From positions 1 through 20,012 of IMG/VR virus record IMGVR_UViG_3300008262_000394: a stretch of 20,012 bases of DNA; one strand, written 5' to 3'. A program made the position numbers and the translations under genes. Positions 14,510 through 20,012 of this stretch are shown here, one piece after another. The notes beneath the pieces were generated by a model. The model was not told where the DNA came from. It did no database searches and worked only from the letters and a program-made list of their open reading frames with translations. Positions within the stretch are counted from its first letter, which is position 1; each line of letters starts with the position of its first letter. The stretch comes from a virus.

Positions 14510-14744
14510 TTTGCTTACTCCGCAGAGTATCCAGCTTGGCTTCGATCCTGTCAAAGCGCTCCAGCAACTCTTTCATATCAGCCCGGAACTCGGACCGAGT
14601 GATGTGATCACGAGCAATCTCTTCCCTCGTGCGGTTGAGCAGGATGGACAACCTATCAAGCTCCTTGAACTTGGCCGACATGAAGAACGCCACTGCACCA
14701 ATCAGGATGGTCAGGACGAGGTTCCAGAGTATTGTCGCTTCCAT
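14493..14744 (-). CDS. Small membrane protein with coiled coil, 83 aa
   Basis: One transmembrane segment at about residues 4-22 (TILWNLVLTILIGAVAFFM) is followed by a charged helix to about residue 77 with heptad-like spacing (LLNRTREEIARDHITRSEF, MKELLERFDRIEAKLDTLRS). The layout resembles the small TM/coiled-coil proteins found in many prophages. Basic residues (K25, K27) follow the membrane segment, which by the positive-inside rule favours a cytoplasmic helix; this argues against an inner-membrane spanin. The gene starts 3 bp after the 79-aa gene and overlaps the next gene. Confidence 0.82.
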   Translation of the reverse strand: MEATILWNLVLTILIGAVAFFMSAKFKELDRLSILLNRTREEIARDHITRSEFRADMKELLERFDRIEAKLDTLRSKQSAGSI

Positions 14745-14747
14745 GAG

Positions 14748-14987
14748 TCAGCACTTCCATGCACGCCGCGCTTTCCTCAGGCGGCTATCAGGATCTTTGG
14801 CCGCTTCCGGCCACATCTTCATCTGCCCCGCAGAACGGGCGCAGAACGACTTCTTGCGAGGACCGCCCTCGGGCTGAGGAGGCTTCAGATTCATACCCTG
14901 GGCTTTGGCAGATGCCCGCCCCTTGGCGTTTAGACCGCCCTTGGGGTTCTGCCCCTCCTTGCGGGTCCAAGCGGGAGACTTAGCCAT
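14748..14987 (-). CDS. Small basic phage protein, 79 aa (DUF6321-like)
   Basis: The sequence opens MAKSPAWTRKEGQNPKGGLN, continues AKGRASAKAQGMNLKPPQPE and contains RKKSFCARSAGQMKMWPEAA, ending RRAWKC. This order matches what I recall for a conserved small family in phages listed as DUF6321; function is not known. It is strongly basic with only two cysteines. It starts 1 bp beyond the stop of the 93-aa gene. Confidence 0.8.
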   Translation of the reverse strand: MAKSPAWTRKEGQNPKGGLNAKGRASAKAQGMNLKPPQPEGGPRKKSFCARSAGQMKMWPEAAKDPDSRLRKARRAWKC

Positions 14988-14988
14988 T

Positions 14989-15270
14989 TCAGCACCACAC
15001 CCTTCTCGGCACTGCAGGGCCGGGGTCCACGATGTATGCGTCCAACTCAGGCGCTTCAGGGGTCCGCACGTTCACATACCAGCCGTCCAGCGGCACGGGG
15101 TCATACGGCTCAGGCAGCGGCTCAGGCGGGCGCTCGTACAAGGTTCCCAGCGTGTCGATGGCGTAGTAGTTGGGCGTGAGAGTGACCTGACCCTCGTCGT
15201 CCTCGGTGGAGGTGTAGAGGATGGCCGTGGCCTCAGCCTCATCAGCAAAGCGCAGCATGTAGTCTGTCAT
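14989..15270 (-). CDS. Fibre-adjacent phage protein, 93 aa
   Basis: The start MTDYMLRFADEAEATAILY, a middle YYAIDTLGTLYERP, a Pro/Glu-rich linker, and an end GWYVNVRTPEAPELDAYIV followed by VPRRVWC form a pattern I recall in small proteins encoded directly after tail-fibre genes. Here too it overlaps the end of the 1276-aa fibre by 4 bp (ATGA). It is acidic, unlike the basic small proteins that follow. A fibre chaperone or accessory role is plausible only from context. Confidence 0.8.
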   Translation of the reverse strand: MTDYMLRFADEAEATAILYTSTEDDEGQVTLTPNYYAIDTLGTLYERPPEPLPEPYDPVPLDGWYVNVRTPEAPELDAYIVDPGPAVPRRVWC

Positions 15271-18200
15271 GTGGTCGTCAATGCCTGTAGGGTTGAGTTA
15301 GGAAGACGGGTGTTGTAGTAGCCGATGCGGCGGATGGTGCCGTTTAAATTGCTAGAACCATTGAAAGCACTACCAATGTTTAGTTTGTTAACTGGAGGTA
15401 TTGCTCCAGATGTATCAGTGGCTGGTGTCGCTCCATTTAGTGATGCAGCAAAATCATTTTGCTTGTATGCCGCTGCAATCTTTGTCAAAGACGTTGGAGA
15501 GCCACTAGATGAAAGTTGGGCTTGAGGAACACCCCCAACGTACACCCATTCTGTGTAAATAGTAGATGGTCCAGCGAAACTTTGGATTACGTTTGCCGAC
15601 GTTCCATCACTCAATTCGTAATACCTGTTTGTAGTGGTTCCTGCATATGCAGTCGCCTCAGCACTCAACGTCCCCTGATTCGGGTTATACCAAGCGTAGA
15701 AGTTGTCCCCCAGCATGCTTGCCGAGTCAGCGTTTCGCGTGACCTGAGAGGCTACAGTGGGGATGTAGCTGGTGGCGAAGGAGCCGGCTTCTAGTTGAGC
15801 GCCCCAGATGAAGATGCCAGAAGTGCCGTTGCCAGTTGTTGCTACCGTGTCTACAGGCAATATGCCGGACCTAATCGAAGTATCAGTGTCAGATGTAACA
15901 ATAAAAATGCAGCGATACCAACCGTTGCCAACAGACTCAATTGATGCCGTTGCTCCAGAAAAACCGCTCCCAAATGTTGTAAGTGAACTATAGGTGCCTG
16001 TAGCAAGGTTAAACGTGCATCTTCCGCCATTACTTCCGGCCCCGTTTGCCATGAACAGCATGACGCTGTTGAACTCGGCGGCTTTGGCAAAGACACTTTC
16101 GGTGTACGTTATTGAAGTTGCGGCTTTTGAAGGTTGTTGACGCACCCCCGCGCCCGTTAATGCTCCAAGTTGAACCCCATTTGCAATGATAATTTTGTCC
16201 GCAGTTGTTGCCCCGTCTGGTGCAATCGCGGAATTGGTATTGAATGATGCAGAGGTATTAATCCAAGCCGCATTACTGAAATCTTCGCTATACGTCACCA
16301 AGTTCGTCCGCTGCTCCTCAATCAGCAAGCCCTTTGCAGTGGCGGTGTAACCGGTGACTTCTTTGACGGAGATGTTGGAGACAACCGCAGTCGTTGTTGA
16401 AAGACGAGCACGAACACCAATAGCCCCAGTTCCAGTTGCGTAGACCAACTGTCGGTACACACCGTTTCCGGTTGCTACAAGTCCGATTGAGTTACCGGCA
16501 TTTGTAAAACTTACTCCGCCAGCCCCTGAATACCCCGATACAGTAAACTCAGCGATATACCCGACACCGACAACTACAGTTCCTGTATTAGCTGCCGCAT
16601 CTGTAGCAGGAGATGCAGAAAAAGTTACTACTCCACCGCTTTGACTCACGCCTGTGCCCGACACCGACCAAGATGAGGTAATAAGCTCACTCCCCAACAC
16701 CGGAAGCCCGGTCGGGTCATAGTCGAACCTCGGGCCGTAGTACGCCGTACTCGCCGCCGCTGCCTGTGGGTTGTAAACGTAAGGGTCTACGCTGGCAGAG
16801 TTGGAAAGCTGGAAGTCACTGACGTAGATGCCACTGGTGCCGTCGCCGGTGTAGCTGGTGCCTGTGGTTGCGTTGTCGTTAATGCCAATATAAGCCGTAG
16901 AAGACGTAACAATCGTCACAGTGTTGCCCACACGGCAGCGATACCAGCCATTGCCGACACTTTCGATTGAAAAGATCAACCCACCATTGCTGGAATAGGT
17001 CTGTGCCCCTGTCTCAAGGTCAAAAATAACGTAGCCTGAACTGCCGCCCCAAGCGCCGGGAAAGCCAACACGCACATACCTTTTTTCGCCTTGTTTGGCG
17101 TAGACCGAGAGCGTGTAAGGCGTGTTCGCGGTAGGCGTGAAAGTCGGGGTGCGAATCTCATGTTGTGTGCTGGTCGCCGTATCCTCAACCAGCTTCCTAC
17201 CCGTCAGCGTACCGTCCCAGTTCACATACCGCGTCGGTGCCGCTGCACTGGTGGTCTGCGTGTAGTCTCCTGCGGTGCTGCCTTGGACGAGTTGAGCGCC
17301 CCAGATGAACAGACCGTCTGTGCCGTTGCCTGTAAAACTCTCTCCGCGCACCGCCGTCGAGCTAGTGACTACCCCAATCCGAATGGCCGTAGAACCTGCG
17401 GCAAATGTCTTTGTCCCTGTGCAGCGATACCACCCGTTGCCCACAGATGTAATCGCGCCCGTATAACCCAATGAAGAACCTACCTGCTCCGTCAAGAGAT
17501 TGAAATTAACAAAGTCTGTCGTGAGGCCATCGAAAATCTGCACTGCACTGTATTCGCCAGCTTTTGCGTAGAAACTAAACGAGTGCGCTAAGTTCGGAAA
17601 AACATATGTCTGCTGCGCCGCGTGAAACCCAGCAACAGCGTTTGGAATAAATTTGTCTGCCGTTAAAGTGCCATCAGGCGCAACAATCGTATTTGCGCTA
17701 ACCGTTATCCCACCGTCAATGGTCTTCACCCAAGCCGCATTATCAAAATCCTGACTCCATGTCAGCAAGTTCTGCTGCACATACGAGTTGCTCTTGGTCC
17801 ACGCTGCGTTCTCAGGCTCCTGAGTGAAGCCAAGCAGGTTCTTGGGCGTGGTGGGGTTGTACGCCGGGGGCAGGTAAATGCTGCTCGTCGTGGCTACGTA
17901 GGGCAGGGCTACAGAGCCGGTGTTGAGTTGAGCGCCCCAGATGTAAACAGAAGTGACTGCCGCAAATGTCGGGTTTCTTGTAGCCGTACCTGAATCCACA
18001 GGAACCACAATAAACGTGGCACTTGAGCTTGTAAGCACCGTAGTCATCACTGCTACACAGCGATACCAGCCGTTGCCTACGCTAGTGATTGTTGCCGTTG
18101 CGGAACTACCAACAGCCGACACAACACCAGTTTGCAAATTGAAGTTTGCGTAATGGTTTGCGCTCCCTGCCGTCAAGTTTGTGGTGATCTGCAAAAAGTT

Positions 18201-19097
18201 GGTAGCCCCTGCTTTTGCATAGACACTGAACGCATACGTGGTGGTGGCAGCTAACGTAGGTGAAGCAGAAACAATGTGTTGGTTTGATAGTCCATCAGAA
18301 GTTAACGTATCCGCAGTAGTTGTGCCGTCTGGAGCTACTACGGAATTTGCCGCCACCGTTGCGGCGGATGGCGTCCAAGCCGCATTCGTGAAATCCTCAC
18401 TCCATGTCAGCAGATTGACCGGAGCGTTGGCGATGTTGAGTTGGGCTCCCCAGAGGAAGAGACCGCTGGTTCCGTTGCCGATGTAGTTTATTGTGCTCCC
18501 GGTTGAAACCAAACCCACTTGCACTCCGCCAGAGGCGGTCGATGCCGCCAAAACGGTTAGAGAGACTCGGTAAAAGCCATTACCGGCGGGCGTAACTGAA
18601 ACAGTGACAGAACCCGTTGAGGATACAACTTCCCCGGTACTAAAGTCTACATTAGCAGTAAAAGCAGTCAGCGTAGCGTTTGAACGCTCAAACCAAAGTC
18701 TTGTACGTTCTGCGGCTTTAACGTAAGCAGAAAAAGTATAAGAAACGCCAGAAGTTAAACTAGCGTTTTGGGCAGTTACATGCACGCCCGTTGATGTGTC
18801 TTCTACGAGTTTGTCTGCCGTAGTTGCTCCATCTGGTGCCACCGTAGCATTTGCGGTTACTGTAGCCCCGACTTTAATCCAAGCCGCAGCCTCAAAGTCC
18901 TCCGAGTTCGTCAGCAGGTTGTGCGGCGCATAGGCCACCCGTCCGTTACTGTCCGTCAGCGTGGCGTTGGTGCCTCGGGAGAAGGTGACCGTGGAAGGCA
19001 GGAGTCCCGTACCTACGAAATCAAGGTACAGCGATGGGCTCAGCCCACCGCCAGAGGTCAACCTGCGCGGAAACCCAAACCCGAAGCCAAACGACAT
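15267..19097 (-). CDS. Modular tail fibre with repeated jelly-roll-like domains and C-terminal LamG-like domain, 1276 aa
   Basis: The N-terminus MSFGFGFGFPRRLTSGGG and then SLYLDFVGTGLLPSTVTFSR anchors the fibre, as in other phage fibres. Repeated modules of about 170-190 residues follow. Each opens NLLTWSEDFxNAAW with VAPDGTTTAD, contains YTFSVYAKAGE-like and ITSVGNGWYRC strands, and closes NGTSGLFIWGAQL. Copies lie at residues about 60-226, 228-400, 443-622 and 931-1120. A split copy occupies 420-442 plus 623-775, and a divergent copy lies near 800-925. Residues about 1125-1276 form a LamG/concanavalin-like end (FYAWYNPNQGTLSAEATAYA, NGTIRRIGYYNTRLPNS). These resemble carbohydrate-binding folds, so cell-surface glycan binding is likely. 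The start ATG overlaps the upstream TGA by one base. Confidence 0.92.
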   Translation of the reverse strand: MSFGFGFGFPRRLTSGGGLSPSLYLDFVGTGLLPSTVTFSRGTNATLTDSNGRVAYAPHNLLTNSEDFEAAAWIKVGATVTANATVAPDGATTADKLVEDTSTGVHVTAQNASLTSGVSYTFSAYVKAAERTRLWFERSNATLTAFTANVDFSTGEVVSSTGSVTVSVTPAGNGFYRVSLTVLAASTASGGVQVGLVSTGSTINYIGNGTSGLFLWGAQLNIANAPVNLLTWSEDFTNAAWTPSAATVAANSVVAPDGTTTADTLTSDGLSNQHIVSASPTLAATTTYAFSVYAKAGATNFLQITTNLTAGSANHYANFNLQTGVVSAVGSSATATITSVGNGWYRCVAVMTTVLTSSSATFIVVPVDSGTATRNPTFAAVTSVYIWGAQLNTGSVALPYVATTSSIYLPPAYNPTTPKNLLGFTQEPENAAWTKSNSYVQQNLLTWSQDFDNAAWVKTIDGGITVSANTIVAPDGTLTADKFIPNAVAGFHAAQQTYVFPNLAHSFSFYAKAGEYSAVQIFDGLTTDFVNFNLLTEQVGSSLGYTGAITSVGNGWYRCTGTKTFAAGSTAIRIGVVTSSTAVRGESFTGNGTDGLFIWGAQLVQGSTAGDYTQTTSAAAPTRYVNWDGTLTGRKLVEDTATSTQHEIRTPTFTPTANTPYTLSVYAKQGEKRYVRVGFPGAWGGSSGYVIFDLETGAQTYSSNGGLIFSIESVGNGWYRCRVGNTVTIVTSSTAYIGINDNATTGTSYTGDGTSGIYVSDFQLSNSASVDPYVYNPQAAAASTAYYGPRFDYDPTGLPVLGSELITSSWSVSGTGVSQSGGVVTFSASPATDAAANTGTVVVGVGYIAEFTVSGYSGAGGVSFTNAGNSIGLVATGNGVYRQLVYATGTGAIGVRARLSTTTAVVSNISVKEVTGYTATAKGLLIEEQRTNLVTYSEDFSNAAWINTSASFNTNSAIAPDGATTADKIIIANGVQLGALTGAGVRQQPSKAATSITYTESVFAKAAEFNSVMLFMANGAGSNGGRCTFNLATGTYSSLTTFGSGFSGATASIESVGNGWYRCIFIVTSDTDTSIRSGILPVDTVATTGNGTSGIFIWGAQLEAGSFATSYIPTVASQVTRNADSASMLGDNFYAWYNPNQGTLSAEATAYAGTTTNRYYELSDGTSANVIQSFAGPSTIYTEWVYVGGVPQAQLSSSGSPTSLTKIAAAYKQNDFAASLNGATPATDTSGAIPPVNKLNIGSAFNGSSNLNGTIRRIGYYNTRLPNSTLQALTTT
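17232..17771 (-). repeat. Fibre module nested inside another module
   Basis: Residues 443-622 form a complete module. It is preceded by only the opening of a module (NLLGFTQEPENAAWTKSNSY, residues 420-439) and followed by a module lacking that opening (YVNWDGTLTGRKLVEDTATS onward). The two outer pieces together make one normal-length unit, so the 540-bp segment looks inserted. Confidence 0.65.
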
Positions 19098-19351
19098 CAG
19101 AACACCCTGGTCATCGACGTAGCGGTCGTGTTCGTTGCGAACACCTTGATCACCTGCACCGGGAGAACACTGCCACCCAGCACACTGGTGAACGTCACAT
19201 CACTGCCCTGAGCAGTCAACACACGCACGTTCCCCGCACCGCCCACGTAGATCACGCTGGGGGTAGAGAAGTTAACGGTGTCGCTCGTGGTCACAGCAGC
19301 CGCGTCCCCAGGGTACATGGGAAACGTCGGAGAGTAATTGGTTTTTGCCAT
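19097..19351 (-). CDS. Spike-base-like small virion protein (RCAP_rcc01079 type), 84 aa
   Basis: The segment VIYVGGAGNVRVLTAQGSDV, then TFTSVLGGSVLPVQVIKVFA and TNTTATSM, fits the pattern of small spike-base proteins known from the Rhodobacter capsulatus gene transfer agent, with a Y-x-G-x-G-x-x-x-V core and V-x-x-V-x-A-T-x-T-T-A ending. In the GTA these anchor head spikes. A GGGGG stretch upstream of ATG can act as Shine-Dalgarno. It directly precedes the modular fibre with a one-base overlap, so the two could form a spike plus fibre on the head or tail. The family call is from recalled motifs. Confidence 0.78.
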   Translation of the reverse strand: MAKTNYSPTFPMYPGDAAAVTTSDTVNFSTPSVIYVGGAGNVRVLTAQGSDVTFTSVLGGSVLPVQVIKVFATNTTATSMTRVF

Positions 19352-19360
19352 GCGGCCCCC

Positions 19361-19385
19361 AAAAGACTACCCCGCCGAAGCGGGG
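19361..19385 (-). terminator. Intrinsic-terminator-like hairpin with UUCG loop
   Basis: Read on the minus strand: CCCCGC, loop TTCG, GCGGGG (19385 to 19370), then TAGTC and TTTT. The stem is 6 perfect G/C-rich pairs with an extra-stable tetraloop. The U tract is short and begins 5 bases after the stem, so termination is probably partial. It lies 9 bases after the 159-aa gene stop. Confidence 0.6.
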
Positions 19386-19394
19386 CTGGGTTCA

Positions 19395-19874
19395 TCAGTT
19401 CTGGAACGTGGTCGGGTTCTGAGCGCCGTCCGGAGCACGCTGGATGTAAGTCACCGTCACGATGAACCGACCCTGCGTGGTTGCCAGAGTACCGATGGCG
19501 TTGCGGATATAGATCGTCGTATCACCCGTGGTGGAGGTCTGCCATGCCAACTGCGTAGCAGTGGTGGTTGTGCCCCGGAAACGCCCGCCAGCAGTCGTGG
19601 CAACACCCGCCATCAACTCCGCACCACCAGAGGTGGTACCCACAGAAATCGTAAACGTGGAGGTGGCCGTGGGGACTTGAACCTGATCCACCACGATGTC
19701 GTAAATTTGCGAGCCCTGCGGGATGACGAACGCCGTCACATCCACGTTGCCCGTAGCGGCAGACACAGTGCCCGAGTCATACGACTGAGCCAAGGTGACC
19801 AAGCCGGTGTTGCGGCCAGGGTTGTAACGGTTTGTGCCCACGCGAACCGGGCCAGAGAAGGTAGCGAAGCTCAT
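19395..19874 (-). CDS. Virion protein, possible head decoration protein, 159 aa
   Basis: The N-terminus MSFATFSGPVRVGTNRYNPG and following GRNTGLVTLAQ are typical of a phage protein family that I recall beside major capsid genes. The rest is a beta-rich domain (FVIPQGSQIYDIVVDQVQV, TTIYIRNAIGT, RFIVTVTYI), compatible with a capsid-surface or tail-tube role. It is the only gene between a promoter-like site and a terminator-like hairpin, so it could be expressed more than downstream genes, as expected of an abundant virion component. GAGGA lies 6 bases before the ATG. No catalytic motif is present and the decoration role is inference. Confidence 0.83.
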   Translation of the reverse strand: MSFATFSGPVRVGTNRYNPGRNTGLVTLAQSYDSGTVSAATGNVDVTAFVIPQGSQIYDIVVDQVQVPTATSTFTISVGTTSGGAELMAGVATTAGGRFRGTTTTATQLAWQTSTTGDTTIYIRNAIGTLATTQGRFIVTVTYIQRAPDGAQNPTTFQN

Positions 19875-19880
19875 GATTTG

Positions 19881-19935
19881 TCCTCAATCTGCTCTTGCCG
19901 TCTCTGAGGAGAAGTCCGCCTAGTCGGTCGGCAAG
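19881..19935 (-). promoter_or_regulatory. Leader with two mutually exclusive inverted repeats, one covering the Shine-Dalgarno
   Basis: On the minus strand TCCTCA (19910-19905) can pair with TGAGGA (19886-19881), which contains the Shine-Dalgarno of the 159-aa gene. CTTGCCG (19935-19929) can pair with CGGCAAG (19900-19894), which lies inside the loop of the first pairing. The two pairings cross each other, so they are alternatives or a pseudoknot. Confidence 0.4.
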
Positions 19936-19957
19936 CGTGAAGGTCTAGGTTTGTAGC

Positions 19958-19986
19958 AGGGTAGCATAGCGGGGTGGGGGAGTCAA
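19958..19986 (-). promoter_or_regulatory. Sigma70-like promoter TTGACT-17-TACCCT
   Basis: On the minus strand TTGACT (19986-19981) matches 5 of 6 bases of the -35 box. It is followed by a 17-bp spacer and TACCCT (19963-19958), a poor 3-of-6 match to the -10 box. Transcription would start near 19951, leaving a leader of about 75 bases before the 159-aa gene. The region 19875-20012 holds no gene. Confidence 0.5.
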
Positions 19987-20012
19987 GCCCTCCAGACCCA
20001 CCTCTTCTTGCC

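Noticed and set aside
14510-14554. Upstream ATG start for the 106-aa gene
   Set aside because: The added 15 codons lie within the 83-aa gene and lack a ribosome site; GTG 14509 has GGAG 8 bases upstream and gives the family-like MPVQSEKQRRF opening.
15267-19097. Plus-strand open frames across the fibre gene
   Set aside because: They are antisense to repeated fibre modules and share no domain or coupling.
1-20012. tRNA genes, insertion sequences, attachment sites or toxin/defence systems
   Set aside because: I saw no tRNA-like cloverleaf, transposase or integrase motif, terminal repeat or defence-domain signature by reading; a tRNA scan and profile search would settle this.

Overview
The window is part of the late (virion and lysis) region of a tailed bacteriophage. 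It is about 20 kb, almost fully coding, and every gene I accept lies on the minus strand. Genes are therefore read from the right end (20012) towards the left end (1). Stop and start codons of neighbours mostly touch or overlap (ATGA, TGATG, GTGA), which indicates one or a few long co-transcribed units. No integrase, repressor, replication, terminase, portal or major capsid gene is present. Head genes probably lie just beyond the right edge. The host is not identifiable. A Gram-negative (proteobacterial) host is inferred from the T4-type endolysin with an E-C-T triad, the 3-TM holin resembling those of gene transfer agents, and a spike-base-like protein of the Rhodobacter GTA (RCAP_rcc01079) type.

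Right end (about 20012 to 15267): a sigma70-like promoter and a structured leader precede a 159-aa virion protein, which is followed by a UUCG-loop terminator-like hairpin. Next come an 84-aa spike-base-like protein and a 1276-aa modular tail fibre. The fibre is built from repeated jelly-roll-like modules, one of which appears nested inside another, and ends in a LamG-like domain.

Middle (15270 to 11524): a dense cluster of small proteins. It holds a 93-aa fibre-adjacent protein, several very basic small proteins, a TM/coiled-coil protein, a 231-aa head-tail protein and a CxxC-CxxC zinc-ribbon protein. Four of the small proteins carry a related C-terminal motif, roughly R-G-x-G-x-x-x-[RK]-G-x-x-[KA]-[GR], and most carry A-x-G-G or K-G-G segments. 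This is the most unusual pattern in the window.

Left-centre (11505 to 7475): an SU10-type adaptor-like protein, a 142-aa structural protein, a 306-aa tail-fibre protein and a 674-aa fibre with an internal duplication.

Lysis block (7454 to 5980): a membrane-anchored 156-aa protein, the 3-TM holin and the endolysin. No recognisable spanin pair accompanies them.

Left end (5977 to 1): a 619-aa protein resembling tail-hub/DNA-stabilisation proteins of the P22 gp10 kind, a 457-aa virion protein, and the first 913 codons of a very large repetitive Pro/Ala/Thr-rich protein that runs off the window.
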